From an uncultured Actinomycetes bacterium (GTDB lineage: Bacteria; Actinomycetota; Actinomycetes; Actinomycetales; Bifidobacteriaceae), in the NCBI GenBank assembly GCA_900314875.1, contig OMWX01000003.1:47151-111150 (forward strand): a stretch of DNA of 64,000 nucleotides. The letters run 5' to 3'. The notes beneath the pieces were generated by a model that was given only the letters and a program-made list of their open reading frames with translations, was not told where the DNA came from and ran no database searches. How positions within the stretch are numbered: the stretch's first letter is position 1; each line of letters opens with the position of its first letter. The position numbers and the translations under genes were made by a program. This document shows, in pieces, positions 8,920-18,713 of the stretch.

Positions 8920-10623
8920 CTAAGAAATGCGCAGAGAGCGCAAAGGATGCTCCAGGTAGTATTCGCACCAGCGAGCGACGGCGGCGGGCACAGAAGGACT
9001 TAAAACCGGGGTTAAAACACGGGGGTGACGGGTTTGCGGGTTTTGCGCGGTTTGCGATGTTTGCGCGGATTGCGCGGCAGCAGAATTTTTCCTGCAAATC
9101 CGCAGATAATCCCAGTCTCCGTTAAGCAGAGCCGTCATATGAGGAATAAAAAATTCGTCGGCAGGATAGATATCAGCCGAATAAAAGCCCGTCGAGCAAT
9201 TGTCTGCCGAGCAATTGTCTGCCGAGAAATTGCCTGCCGAATAAACATCGATCGAGCTTGCGCCGGTCGAATAATTGTCAGTCGGATATGTGCCGGTCGA
9301 ACTTGTGCCGGTCGAAGAAGCGTCAGAAGAACCGGCAGCGGATGAACAAACAGCAGAAGAATGAGCAGCGGAAGAATGAACAGCGGAAGAATGAACATTG
9401 CCAAAACGGGAATCAGCTGAATATAAACCCGCAGAATCAGAACCCGCAGAATCAAAATCGCCCCGAAATGAGTTCTGAGACGAGTTCTGAGACGAATCCT
9501 GCGATAAGTCCTGAGACAAACCTTCAGATAAGTTTTGAGACGATTTCTGCGAAGAATTGCTCTGTAAAGAGTCCCGCGATGACCTTTGAGGCAAATCTTG
9601 AGACAAACCTTGAGGCAAATTCTGCGATAAATTCCGCTGCGAACCCTGATGCGAGCTTCGAAGCGAACTTTGCTGCAAGCTCTGCTGAGAATTATGCTGA
9701 GAATTATGCAACAAACTCTGCGATGAGCCGCGTAACGAGCCGGATGAGCCGGATGAGCCGGATGAGCCGGAATACGGCAAATTTGAGTGCAGCGAGCACA
9801 GCATTCCTCCCCCGGATACCGAAAACGCATTCAAAACAGCGCCCTGCTGCTTTGTCCGTCCGCATATAACGCACGAATTCAGGCGCGGAAGCCAGCCCGC
9901 AGCAGCCATAGACCGCAGAGAATAAGACAGGCGGATATCCTCGGCCGGGTTGCGTTTGCGAGCCAGTGCCGACAGAGCCGAACCGAAAAGCAGATACTGA
10001 CGTTCAGAGTCAAAAATTGCGACTGCAGAAGGATTCGAGGAAACGGCAGAATGCGAGGAGACGGAAGAATACGAAGAAGCTGAAGGGTTCGAAGAGTCAG
10101 CGAAATTCGAGGAAGCAGAGGAATCCGACAAAGCAGCAGAATCCGGAGAGGCAAAAGTATTGAAAGAACCCGAAGAAGCATCTGAACCGGGAGCGGAATT
10201 TGAAGCGAAATGCGAGGATTTTTGCCGGCTTTGAACAGATGAACGAAAAGCATGCGGCTTCGATGCGCAATTCAAATAATTTCCGGCAGAACTTTCGGGA
10301 GAACATCCCAGAATAATCCTCTCTGCAATTTCGGCAATCACATTTGCGCAAACATACAAATCATAATCCGAACAAATCGCTTCAGAAAACGCGTCCAAAG
10401 TCACAGCCTGCGAAACAACGTCAAAACCGCGCCCTGAAGCGATTAAAAAATCATTTCGCATGAAAGGTTCAAGCCGACCTCCAAAACGCGTTTTAATGCG
10501 CCTTACTCCCCTCACAGCGGCACGCACTGCCCCGTGTCCGCGAGTAAGAATCGTCACCAGCCTGTCCGCCTCGCCCCAGTCTGTCGTGCGGATAACAATG
10601 CCTTCGTCGCGATATGACGGCAT
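8920..10623 (-). CDS. recO: DNA repair protein RecO with two large low-complexity inserts
   Basis: RecO loads RecA at gaps with RecR and anneals single strands. The N-terminus (MPSYRDEGIVIRTTDWGEADRLV) is the OB-fold of RecO, and the C-terminus (ARWCEYYLEHPLRSLRIS) is also typical. The protein is 567 residues; RecO is usually about 240-270. The excess is two inserts: about residues 108-203 (Ser/Ala/Asn-rich) and about 284-490 (Ser/Gln/Asn repeats, then Ser-Ala-Asp-Thr-Gly pentad-like repeats). The core helical segment (RQYLLFGSALSALARKR...) sits between them. The second insert starts right after the zinc site (CVIC at 251-254, C276, possibly H279). The frame stays open throughout, so the inserts are translated unless frameshifted by length variation. 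Ribosome site AAAGGA before ATG 10623. Confidence 0.93.
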   Translation of the reverse strand: MPSYRDEGIVIRTTDWGEADRLVTILTRGHGAVRAAVRGVRRIKTRFGGRLEPFMRNDFLIASGRGFDVVSQAVTLDAFSEAICSDYDLYVCANVIAEIAERIILGCSPESSAGNYLNCASKPHAFRSSVQSRQKSSHFASNSAPGSDASSGSFNTFASPDSAALSDSSASSNFADSSNPSASSYSSVSSHSAVSSNPSAVAIFDSERQYLLFGSALSALARKRNPAEDIRLSYSLRSMAAAGWLPRLNSCVICGRTKQQGAVLNAFSVSGGGMLCSLHSNLPYSGSSGSSGSSGSLRGSSQSLLHNSQHNSQQSLQQSSLRSSHQGSQRNLSQNLPQGLSQDLPQRSSRDSLQSNSSQKSSQNLSEGLSQDLSQDSSQNSSQNSFRGDFDSAGSDSAGLYSADSRFGNVHSSAVHSSAAHSSAVCSSAAGSSDASSTGTSSTGTYPTDNYSTGASSIDVYSAGNFSADNCSADNCSTGFYSADIYPADEFFIPHMTALLNGDWDYLRICRKNSAAAQSAQTSQTAQNPQTRHPRVLTPVLSPSVPAAVARWCEYYLEHPLRSLRIS

Positions 10624-10684
10624 TTACGCGTCCTTTCCCGCTGTCTGTCCGATTGCAGCAATGCCGGCGCAAAAGTCGCACAAA

Positions 10685-12478
10685 TCACCAGAAAACATAA
10701 ATACCCCAGAAAGCCATCAGCAGCAGAACCGAAAACATCGCAAGCGAAAAAACAGCGAAATAAACCCGCCCCAGACGCGTCGAAGCGAAAACAGGCTCAA
10801 AAGCCCTGGCAGCCCGTTTTTTCTCAAGCTTGGGATTGCGGGCAAGACGTTTCGCGGCCGCAACCGTGTCCATATAGTCGAGAACAGGAATATTCGGGAA
10901 AGGAATTTTGCCCCGGCGCACGCCCGTTTCAACGAAAGAAACCAGCACTCGCGACCAGACCCAGACAAGCGAAACGCAAAGAATCTGAACAATATTCCAG
11001 CTCCAGACAATATAGCCCGGCTTAGAAGGCGCAGCTCCCCAGACCAGTTTGACAATTTCATATGCGCATGTGCCGAAACCCGTGCCCAGCGCGGCCGCAC
11101 AAACAACCGTTGCGGCAAAAAGCGCGACAATCGACATTCGCAGCTTGTAAGTCAGCCCCAAAACATCGCGCACGCGCAGACCCGGCTTGAAAAAATAATA
11201 AACATATTTCGCAAACACAAGCAAAGACACCAGAACAGCAACTGCAATCATAACGAACGCGAACAAGTGAACCGCAAACATTGAGTAAGTAAAAATGTCA
11301 TGCCCGGCCGCCTCTGTCGGAACTGAAATCGACTGAACAATCTTGCTGCCTGCGATTGCGGGCGTGGTCTGCTTAAGATTTCTGACCGTTCCGACCGCCC
11401 AGGAAACCATGTCATTCTCGTATTTGTCGACGAAAGGCGTGCCTTCCTCAGCTTCGTCGCCCAGACGCAGAACATGGTTGCCGATCGGATAATTGCGGAT
11501 TGTTATGTCAGAATTTCCGCACTCTTTCGCGGTGTTTACGATTTTGTACGTTCCGCCGACCTGAGAGGTCATAACGTCTTTAGCGCCCCATGCGACAAAA
11601 GTCGGAACATATGCCGCCAATTCCGGATGCGGGTCAAAATCAAAATTGTCAAGCCCTATTTTCGATGCGGAAATGCTTAAAATTCTGGGGAAAATCTGTC
11701 TGTATCCCGTGTGCGCTCCGATAATCGACATGTCCTGAGACATCATGAAAGCCAGGGATTGTCTGGGATTGTATGTCATCGGACTTAAAAGAATCTGAAA
11801 TGCGAGGCGTCCGTCTTCGCGCGCAACCGCAGGCGAAATCCAGGCGCTTTCGGAAGTCGCGTAAATTCCCGCGCGATCCGGGTCGACATCCGCGCGGTTT
11901 CGCAGGTATTGAATGCACTGTTCATAAGCATGAGCCGAAGCCGGATAGTCGCGAGTCAGGTCGTTCGTCGACCAGACGGGCTTGTCGACCGTAAGAGCAA
12001 CAAAACCTGCGGAAGCCAAGTCCTCGGAAACATCGCCGAATGAGTTGTCAGCAGTGCCGTATCCCGCTCCGTGCATGAAAACGACTGCCGGGAGTTTGGC
12101 ATTTTCTTCAGCATTTTTCGGGAAACGCACCAAAATCGCCGCATTCTGTATCTCTCCCGTGCCCGGGCGTTCCAGCGCAATCGTGTCTCGAATCTGCGCA
12201 ACCTCATAAGTTCCGCGCTTCGGGAGAACCTGCCCGCCGGGATTTTCAAATTCAACGTCGGTCCTGTCCGACATCGTGCTGATTGACTGCTCGTAAGGCT
12301 TCAGCTTCCAGACGATATCGGTAAGACCGGAAACTGAAGCGAAAATAAACATTAAAATCGCGAAAACGGGAACGGAAGAAATAATTCTGCGCCCGTAGCT
12401 CCACCTTTGATTTTTCGCCGCAAAAACAAGGTTTTCAAGCGTTTCCGAACGCAGGCGATCAGTTTGTGAGGTTTGCAT
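10685..12478 (-). CDS. membrane-anchored alpha/beta hydrolase
   Basis: A 597-residue protein with a transmembrane helix near the N-terminus (about 35-58), a catalytic domain on the far side, and about four C-terminal transmembrane helices. The hydrolase part shows an HGAGYG oxyanion-hole motif, a nucleophile-elbow-like ATSESA segment, an acidic WGAKDVM segment and a GNHVL histidine. The elbow is non-canonical, so substrate and activity are open; an envelope esterase or acyltransferase is reasonable. Start placed at ATG 12478: upstream frame residues overlap ispG in another frame. The 20-nt overlap with ispG suggests translational coupling. Bifidobacteria often carry hydrolases of this kind in the recO-ispG interval (from memory). 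Confidence 0.75.
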   Translation of the reverse strand: MQTSQTDRLRSETLENLVFAAKNQRWSYGRRIISSVPVFAILMFIFASVSGLTDIVWKLKPYEQSISTMSDRTDVEFENPGGQVLPKRGTYEVAQIRDTIALERPGTGEIQNAAILVRFPKNAEENAKLPAVVFMHGAGYGTADNSFGDVSEDLASAGFVALTVDKPVWSTNDLTRDYPASAHAYEQCIQYLRNRADVDPDRAGIYATSESAWISPAVAREDGRLAFQILLSPMTYNPRQSLAFMMSQDMSIIGAHTGYRQIFPRILSISASKIGLDNFDFDPHPELAAYVPTFVAWGAKDVMTSQVGGTYKIVNTAKECGNSDITIRNYPIGNHVLRLGDEAEEGTPFVDKYENDMVSWAVGTVRNLKQTTPAIAGSKIVQSISVPTEAAGHDIFTYSMFAVHLFAFVMIAVAVLVSLLVFAKYVYYFFKPGLRVRDVLGLTYKLRMSIVALFAATVVCAAALGTGFGTCAYEIVKLVWGAAPSKPGYIVWSWNIVQILCVSLVWVWSRVLVSFVETGVRRGKIPFPNIPVLDYMDTVAAAKRLARNPKLEKKRAARAFEPVFASTRLGRVYFAVFSLAMFSVLLLMAFWGIYVFW

Positions 12479-13775
12479 GATTCGCGCCGAAAACGGGAAA
12501 GACTTCAGGTTTTGTTTTCTGAGAGCCGGTTTTTTCCGCTCCTGATTTGCCGGATTCTGTTTTGTCAGCTTCTGATTTTTCCGCTCCTGATTTTTCCGCT
12601 TCCATTTTTTCGGCGATAATGTGCGCCTGTTCAAGCAGAGTCGGAACAATCTCGTCTTCGGGAACGGTTTTAATAACTTCGCCTTTAATGAAAATTCTGC
12701 CTTTTCCGTTGCCGGAAGCCACGCCCAAATCCGCTTCTCGCGCTTCTCCCGGACCGTTGACAATGCAGCCCATAACAGCAACTCGAATCGGAGCTTGCAC
12801 ATCTTTCAGCCCTTCGGATACTTTCTGAGCCAGATCAATCACGTCAACCTGAGCGCGGCCGCAGCTCGGGCAGGAAATAATGTCAAAATGCCGTTCGCGC
12901 AGACCGAAATATTCGAGAATCTTGCAGCCGGTCTTCACTTCCTCTTCAGGAGGCGCGGACAGAGAAACGCGAATCGTGTCGCCGATTCCCTCAGACAGCA
13001 AAGCTCCGAAAGCCAGACAGGTTTTCACTGTCCCCTGCCAGGCCGGACCTGCCTCGGTAACGCCCAAATGCAGCGGCCAGTCGCCTTTGGAAGCCAGAAG
13101 CCTGTATGTTTCGATCATGGTTATCGGATCGTGATGTTTTACGGAAATTTTGAAATCCTCAAAACCGCAGTCCTCAAAAAGCCGGGCTTCCTTCAGCGCA
13201 GACTCGACAAGAGCTTCAGGCACGGCAGCGCCGTATTTTTCGTATATCTCTTTATCCAGCGAACCGGCATTGATTCCGATCCGCAGGCTGATTCCGGCAT
13301 CTTTTGCCGCTTTGCACATATCCTGTCCGACAGTTTCAAAATTGCGAATATTTCCCGGGTTTACGCGCACTGCTGCGCAGCCGGCCTCAATCGCTTCGAA
13401 AACATATTTCGACTGAAAATGAATATCGGCTATGACAGGTATGGGAGAAGCCTTGCAAATAGCCGCAAGAGCATCGCTGTCTTCCTGATTGGGAACAGCT
13501 ACGCGCACGATGTCGCAGCCGGCCTGAACAAGAGTGCCGATCTGGCTTAAAGTCGCGTTCACGTCGGCCGTGCGCGTGTTCGTCATAGATTGCACGGAAA
13601 TCTCGGCGCCGCCGCCCACAGGAACTTTTCCGACGTTGATTCTCCTGGTTTTATGTCTTGCGTGCAGAGGGCTTTGACAGATGTCTGCCGCAGCCGCCTT
13701 TTGCTTTTCTGCATTTGCGCTCTGCCGTCGCTCAGCCGCGCTCTGCCCTGTTTTTCTGAAGCCTGATTCGCTCAT
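12459..13775 (-). CDS. ispG: 4-hydroxy-3-methylbut-2-enyl diphosphate synthase (IspG/GcpE)
   Basis: [4Fe-4S] enzyme converting methylerythritol cyclodiphosphate to HMBPP, the penultimate MEP-pathway step. 438 residues. Visible are VQSMTNT near the N-terminus, ADIHF, and the iron-sulfur cysteines in SCPSCGR and in GCIVNGPGE, followed by the family end ...[13 protein letters not shown]. Two additions are seen: a Gln/Ala-rich N-terminal extension of about 45 residues, and a C-terminal tail of about 45 residues made of Glu-Lys-Ser-Gly/Ala repeats (about 390-425). dxr lies 93 nt upstream on the same strand, so two MEP genes are co-transcribed, and uppS is three genes downstream. Confidence 0.96.
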   Translation of the reverse strand: MSESGFRKTGQSAAERRQSANAEKQKAAAADICQSPLHARHKTRRINVGKVPVGGGAEISVQSMTNTRTADVNATLSQIGTLVQAGCDIVRVAVPNQEDSDALAAICKASPIPVIADIHFQSKYVFEAIEAGCAAVRVNPGNIRNFETVGQDMCKAAKDAGISLRIGINAGSLDKEIYEKYGAAVPEALVESALKEARLFEDCGFEDFKISVKHHDPITMIETYRLLASKGDWPLHLGVTEAGPAWQGTVKTCLAFGALLSEGIGDTIRVSLSAPPEEEVKTGCKILEYFGLRERHFDIISCPSCGRAQVDVIDLAQKVSEGLKDVQAPIRVAVMGCIVNGPGEAREADLGVASGNGKGRIFIKGEVIKTVPEDEIVPTLLEQAHIIAEKMEAEKSGAEKSEADKTESGKSGAEKTGSQKTKPEVFPVFGANHANLTN

Positions 13776-13868
13776 GTCAATTCGCCGCTTTCCGATTTTT
13801 CAGCTCTGTTTTATCTGATTTGTTTTTATTTGTTCTGTCCTGATTTTTTTTGCGCTTTTTGCTTTGTT

Positions 13869-15062
13869 TTAACGCTTTTTTGATGTTTTGTCCGCAACAG
13901 AATCGGCAATCCGTCTTGCTTTTCTCTCGACATATCCGACCTGTTCGACCGACTCGAACAGCGGTTCGCCGCGCAGCTTATCGTCAAGCGTTTCTATTGT
14001 TTCTGCAACTGTATCGACTATGTCGAGATATCCTATGCGGTTTTCGATAAAAGCTTTGACAGCCTGCTCGTTTGCCGCGTTCATTGCCGCAGTATGCTTT
14101 TCGCTCGCTGCCAGACATTGCAGCGCAAGTTTCACGGCGGGGAAAGTCTGATTGTCAACAGGCTCGAAAGTCCACGAAACGGGGCTTGTCCAATCGCAGG
14201 CGGCCGCTACATTGTCAAGACGATCGGGAGCGGAAAGTCCCAACGCCAAAGGCAAATGCATGTCCGGCGGAGAAGCCTGGCAAATCACGGCTCCGTCGCA
14301 AAATTCGACCATAGAATGAACAACGGACTGCGGATGAACCGCAACCTCGATTCTTTCCGGAGGAATATCGAAAAGTCTGGAAGCCTCGATTACTTCAAGC
14401 CCTTTGTTCATAAGCGTCGACGAATTAATCGTCACGACCGGTCCCATATCCCAGGTCGGATGCGCAAAAGCTTGCGAAACAGTCACATTTTTAAGCTCTT
14501 CGCGCGTTTTGCCCCTGAAAGGACCTCCGGAAGCAGTGATAATAAGTTTCGCGATTTCTGAGCGTTTTCCGCTTCTCATAGACTGCCATACGGCCGAATG
14601 CTCTGAATCTACAGGATTAATCTGGTTTTCGCGCACTTGAGCGTCAAAAAGCAGATGCCCGCCGGCAACAACAGATTCCTTGTTTGCCAAAGCAAGCTGA
14701 GAACCGGACTGCAAAGCGGCAATCGAAGGTTTTAATCCCACAGATCCCGTTATTCCGTTCAAAACAACGTCTGCGCCTTGAGAAGCCATATCGGACACAG
14801 ACTGCTCTCCGGAAGAAATTTCGACCGCTTTGCCCTCTGCTCCCATGCAATCGAGCGCGTCTCGCACAGATTGAACATTATCGGGATTAAAAACCGAAAC
14901 GCGCGGAACATTAAATTTTATGGCCTGCTCGGCCAAAAGTTTCGGGCGAGTTCCTGCAGCCGAAAGACCGGAAACGCTGAATTTATCGCAGTGACGGGCA
15001 ATAATATCAAGCCCCTGAGTGCCGATTGACCCCGTAGAGCCCAGAACGATAACAGAGCGCAT
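13869..15062 (-). CDS. dxr: 1-deoxy-D-xylulose 5-phosphate reductoisomerase
   Basis: Catalyses the NADPH-dependent rearrangement and reduction of DXP to MEP, the committed step of the MEP pathway. 397 residues, normal family length. Motifs: NADPH-binding GSTGSIG at 8-14, ALANKES near 130, and metal/substrate loop segments ASGGPFRG, MNKGLEVIEA and HPQSVVHSM. ATG 15062 has GGAGG about 10 nt upstream. It is followed by ispG on the same strand and preceded by the DivIVA-repeat gene 54 nt away. Confidence 0.97.
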   Translation of the reverse strand: MRSVIVLGSTGSIGTQGLDIIARHCDKFSVSGLSAAGTRPKLLAEQAIKFNVPRVSVFNPDNVQSVRDALDCMGAEGKAVEISSGEQSVSDMASQGADVVLNGITGSVGLKPSIAALQSGSQLALANKESVVAGGHLLFDAQVRENQINPVDSEHSAVWQSMRSGKRSEIAKLIITASGGPFRGKTREELKNVTVSQAFAHPTWDMGPVVTINSSTLMNKGLEVIEASRLFDIPPERIEVAVHPQSVVHSMVEFCDGAVICQASPPDMHLPLALGLSAPDRLDNVAAACDWTSPVSWTFEPVDNQTFPAVKLALQCLAASEKHTAAMNAANEQAVKAFIENRIGYLDIVDTVAETIETLDDKLRGEPLFESVEQVGYVERKARRIADSVADKTSKKR

Positions 15063-15116
15063 TGGCGCAAAACCTCCGATAATGCCGTATCAGACAATAT
15101 TTTGAAAGGAATTTTT

Positions 15117-16850
15117 TTAAAACTCGATTTCAGGGAATGACAAATCCGGGATGGAAACGTCGGAAACAAGAGTTTCCTGACCGGCAGTCGGATTGTTTAC
15201 AGTCACAATCGGAAGCGCAGAACCCGGATGTTTTTCGGGTTTGTCGCTCTGTTTGCGGTCTGTTTCGGGCGCATTTCCGGCAATATTGGAAAAATTAGTA
15301 AGAGCGTCTCCGGATTTTGCGGCCGGGCTCGGATGCTGCCCGGCTGTCGGCTCGGGGAATGCGGACGTTTGATCGTCTGCAAAACTGCCGTTTGCAGTCT
15401 CGCTGTCTGCGGACTGCCCTGATACGCTCTGAGGCTGAACGGCTGCGGGATGAACGGCTGCGGACTGAACTGACGCAGGCTGAACTGACGCGGGCTGCGA
15501 TGTTTCAGGCTGAACAAATGTCTTAAACGGCTGAGCCGCAGGCTCTTGAGAAACTGTTACGGGATGCGCAGTCTTGCTCGAAGCAGTCTTGTTCGAAGCA
15601 GTCTGAATCGGCTGCGTTTCGGCAGCGGCTGCCGCATTTTCAGCATTATCGCCGTTTTTCGGCTCGCTTCCGTAAGTGTAAACGGTCGGCACAGACTGAC
15701 CGAAAATAATCGGACTGAGATCCAAATTTTCGTCACCTTCAAGAGACGGCTGAATATTGCTGCGAGTCTGAGCATTAAAAAGCTTTTCTTCCGCAGACTG
15801 AACCTTAGAATAAGGCTTGTCAGAATCGCCCTGCCCGGAAACATCCGCAGCAGAATTAACAGAAGAGTCCGCAGCAGAAGCAGCTTTCACGGCTGAATAT
15901 TCGCCTGTCGGCTCAGATGAAAGCGAAACCGGATGACTTGGCGGCGCAGCCGGAACTTCGGGAGTCTCAGGAACCGAGAAAACCGGCGGAATAACGGGAA
16001 TCTGTCCCGCAAGCGTCGCTTCAGAATCGCTCGAAACAGCATTATTCTGCGAAGAATCATTGTCATTTGCAGAAGATTCGGGAGCAAAAGACGGAAGTTT
16101 CTGCTGCGAAACAGATGAAACGGCCGCAGCCGCCGCAGAGGAAACAGCAGGAGACCCCGCAGGCGGAACCGAAGAGGGCATTTCAGAAGAAGAATTTTCA
16201 GAAGGCGCAGAATCATACGAAACCGAAGCCTCTTTTTCTACGCGAGAGAAAGACTCCAGACGCGTAAGAATCTGAACTACACGGTTAAGATACGCGTCAA
16301 CCTGCGCTTCAGAATAGCCTTTTGCGCCCGTTCTTTGCGTAAACACAACATTTTCGACATAGGAAGAATTGATTTCATTTGCTTCAGAAACCGTATTGTT
16401 CAACTCGTCTTCCACAGCATCCGAAATCTCGCGAATCAGTTTGTCAACCTGTTTGCGGTCATATGAAGGACTGCCCTTTTCTCCGTCGGAAAAACGCTCG
16501 TTGTCCGCTCTTTTGACGCGGCCGCGAATAGTATTCACAAGAGCTTCGGTCTGAGCTCTCCACGCAACACGGCCCATGCGCTGCAAATCCCAAAGAGTGC
16601 GTCTGTCCACAACAGCGCGTTCCAGACGCGACAAAGCAGCGTCAATTTGAGGAATCGAGTAGCCGCCTTTTTGCAAGCCGAAAGAAACATTCTGTATGTC
16701 TTCCTGCTTAAGAAGAGGTTCTAAACTGTCGTAAGCCTTGTGCGCCCTGTCCAAAAACTCGTCGACCTGGGCAATATCGTAACCCCACTTGCGGGGCGCT
16801 TCATATTCGGCTATGGCAGTGTTCTTGCCTTTAGTGACCTGAGCAGCCAT
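15117..16850 (-). CDS. DivIVA-repeat protein with long disordered tail
   Basis: A 577-residue protein. The first 210 residues hold four copies of the short DivIVA-type motif with pattern GY-x-x-x-QVD-x-x-L: GYDIAQVDEFLDR, GYSIPQIDAAL, SYDRKQVDKLI and GYSEAQVDAYL. These motifs occur in actinobacterial DivIVA-domain (often one-copy) proteins; the rest (about 215-577) is Ser/Ala/Pro/Gln-rich and looks disordered, with Gln-Pro-Ala-Ser-Val repeats. Start set at ATG 16850 because GGAGG lies 8 nt upstream; an in-frame TTG at 16865 overlaps that ribosome site. It is not Wag31 itself, which has a single N-terminal domain plus coiled coil. A role in cell division or polar growth is inferred from the motif only. 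Confidence 0.8.
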   Translation of the reverse strand: MAAQVTKGKNTAIAEYEAPRKWGYDIAQVDEFLDRAHKAYDSLEPLLKQEDIQNVSFGLQKGGYSIPQIDAALSRLERAVVDRRTLWDLQRMGRVAWRAQTEALVNTIRGRVKRADNERFSDGEKGSPSYDRKQVDKLIREISDAVEDELNNTVSEANEINSSYVENVVFTQRTGAKGYSEAQVDAYLNRVVQILTRLESFSRVEKEASVSYDSAPSENSSSEMPSSVPPAGSPAVSSAAAAAVSSVSQQKLPSFAPESSANDNDSSQNNAVSSDSEATLAGQIPVIPPVFSVPETPEVPAAPPSHPVSLSSEPTGEYSAVKAASAADSSVNSAADVSGQGDSDKPYSKVQSAEEKLFNAQTRSNIQPSLEGDENLDLSPIIFGQSVPTVYTYGSEPKNGDNAENAAAAAETQPIQTASNKTASSKTAHPVTVSQEPAAQPFKTFVQPETSQPASVQPASVQSAAVHPAAVQPQSVSGQSADSETANGSFADDQTSAFPEPTAGQHPSPAAKSGDALTNFSNIAGNAPETDRKQSDKPEKHPGSALPIVTVNNPTAGQETLVSDVSIPDLSFPEIEF

Positions 16851-17179
16851 GGTTTTATCCTCCAATGATGATTCCGCCTGCAGATACTCTTATCTACAAC
16901 GATAGACGCACGCCGGGAGAAAACAGAATCAGGCGCAAAAATGCAGAGTTTTAAGCGGATAAGCAAAATCGGATTCGGACGAATTCGGGGCTTCTTTGCA
17001 GTTTTAAGCACAACTGACTGCCGTTCAGACAATTTTGCGGGTTTTATGCTAATTTTTTGCGAGTTTATGCCGGCTCACACCGACTCATGCCTTCTTAGTG
17101 ACGAAAAAACCCAGAAATCCTTCAAATCCGGGCTTTTCAGTAAGTCTTACAGTTTTTTAACGCATAGAAATTAATTTTG
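16851..17179. other. intergenic region between tRNA-Val and the DivIVA-repeat gene
   Basis: About 330 nt without a supported gene. It holds the tRNA-Val terminator (17104-17136) and presumably the promoter of the DivIVA-dxr-ispG unit, for which I see no clear consensus. Confidence 0.6.
17104..17136 (-). terminator. terminator after tRNA-Val
   Basis: On the minus strand CCCGGA pairs with TCTGGG (one G-U pair; 17132-17127 with 17115-17110), followed by six T. It lies about 45 nt beyond the 3' end of the tRNA. Confidence 0.7.
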
Positions 17180-17253
17180 TGGGCGATAAGGGACTCGAAC
17201 CCCTGACATCCACGGTGTAAACGTAGCGCTCTAGCCAACTGAGCTAATCGCCC
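17180..17253 (-). tRNA. tRNA-Val (anticodon TAC)
   Basis: Full cloverleaf on the minus strand: acceptor GGGCGAT/ATCGCCC, D arm GCTC...GAGC, anticodon stem CTACG/CGTGG with loop TTTACAC (anticodon TAC), and a TTCGAGT T-loop. The discriminator is A; CCA is not encoded. Confidence 0.97.
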
Positions 17254-17435
17254 GCCGCAGTTCCGACAGATTATCTGCTTTGCAATGTCCGCCGAAAAGC
17301 AACAGATATCACTATACACCATACAGCGAAAAAAGCAAAAAATTACTGCAAATAAAGGCGTGTCGGGCGTGTCGCAAATCATCGGATTTGCGTTTGACGT
17401 CTCAAAATTTCATCCCGCGTTTTATCTGCTGTTTT

Positions 17436-18539
17436 TTATCTGCTGCCCGTGCGTTTCACAAAAGAAACAATGCGGTCAATCGTGCTTAAAGACTGCGGTT
17501 CGAACGGGTTGGTAAGCGCAAAACCGTGCCCCAGCGGATGCCCGGGCAAAGCGTATTCGTCAACAAGTTCGACATCAGCGCCCTGACCGATTGCAGCCGC
17601 AGCCAAACGAATGCTGTCAGCGCGAAGAAAATCGTCTGAACAGGTAGCGATGAAAAGCGGCGGAAAATGATTGTTTTCAGCCAGAGCAGCAAGAGAAGAC
17701 CAGCGCGGAACGGCTTTGCGGCTTGCGGGTTCGAAAAAATATTTTTCGCAGATATTCATTATTTTCAGCAGATCATGCTTGCAGGAATCATTTATCGGAT
17801 CAGCCGGGAAAAAGCTGCTCATATCAAAAAATCCGCTCACCAGAACAAAACCTCGAACGCGAATTCCCGCAGGATCGATAACAAAATCGCGAGCCATTTC
17901 GTCATTATTTTCAATTAATCCCGCATAAAGAGCCAAAGTCGCGCCCGCAGAATCCCCTGCAAGGAAAATCTTGTTCGGATCGGCGGGGAAATTGTCAATC
18001 TTGCTGGAAAAATGCTTCAAAGCTGCCGTAACATCGCTGATTTGTTCCGCAAGATTTACAGAAGGCATAAGCCTGTAATTAAGCGAAACGACGACAAGAC
18101 CGCCAGAAGCCAGCTCGGAAGCGTAACAGCGGTTCACTTCCTTGGAGCCGAACGTAAAACTTCCTCCGTGCATTTCGACAATCACAGGCAGTTTTTCGCC
18201 TTTTTTCGCCGATTTCGGCCAGCAGACGTCATAAGTGTGCATGGGATTGCCGCCGGGCAGATAAACAAGATCGCATTCGCGTTCAACGTCGTCGCGAAGT
18301 TTGAAAACCCGATTGTCGATATCGTATTGAGCGCAGCGTTTTCTAAAATCGATGACTTCGTTTCGCACGGCAGAGTCGATATCGCCGCTTAAATCTTCGT
18401 CGATAAGCGTCAAATCGCGGTAATTTTCATGCTTTGCGCAAGTCGAATAGCTGACGCCGGCACAGCTGACGCCGGCACAATCGGCATTGTCATAATCGGA
18501 ATTGCCGCAGCAGGAATTTGCATTGCTTTCGCTGTTCAT
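17436..18539 (-). CDS. alpha/beta hydrolase (hormone-sensitive-lipase-like esterase)
   Basis: A 367-residue cytoplasmic esterase/lipase. Motifs of the HSL-type family: oxyanion-hole HGGSF, nucleophile elbow GDSAG, acid in TCSDDFLR and histidine in GHGFA, in the right order. No signal peptide or transmembrane segment. The first 40 residues are a Cys/Asn/Ser-rich extension with a CAGVS-CAGVS duplication, followed by NYRDLTL. ATG 18539 has AAGGA about 9 nt upstream. Neighbours (tRNA-Val downstream, DUF3052 upstream) give no functional hint. Substrate unknown. Confidence 0.88.
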   Translation of the reverse strand: MNSESNANSCCGNSDYDNADCAGVSCAGVSYSTCAKHENYRDLTLIDEDLSGDIDSAVRNEVIDFRKRCAQYDIDNRVFKLRDDVERECDLVYLPGGNPMHTYDVCWPKSAKKGEKLPVIVEMHGGSFTFGSKEVNRCYASELASGGLVVVSLNYRLMPSVNLAEQISDVTAALKHFSSKIDNFPADPNKIFLAGDSAGATLALYAGLIENNDEMARDFVIDPAGIRVRGFVLVSGFFDMSSFFPADPINDSCKHDLLKIMNICEKYFFEPASRKAVPRWSSLAALAENNHFPPLFIATCSDDFLRADSIRLAAAAIGQGADVELVDEYALPGHPLGHGFALTNPFEPQSLSTIDRIVSFVKRTGSR

Positions 18540-18713
18540 TGCGAGATTTTCCTTTCTTATTTTAATGATTTTTCTGATTTTACCGACCCGAATCTGCAGC
18601 AGATAAAATTTAACGGCCGCGTATTATTGCGACCGTTTTCGCTTAATAATTCGAATTTATCGCGCTTAAATTTGAGTTCCGATTCAGCTTGATTTTAAAA
18701 GCCAAAACTCAAA

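Noticed and set aside
8567-9003. Lys/Arg/Glu-rich plus-strand frames between uppS and recO
   Set aside because: They arise from purine-rich simple sequence; no ribosome site or conserved segment.
9258-9869. 203-codon plus-strand frame rich in Asn/Glu/Ser
   Set aside because: It is the reverse reading of the RecO repeat insert; repetitive codons open other frames.
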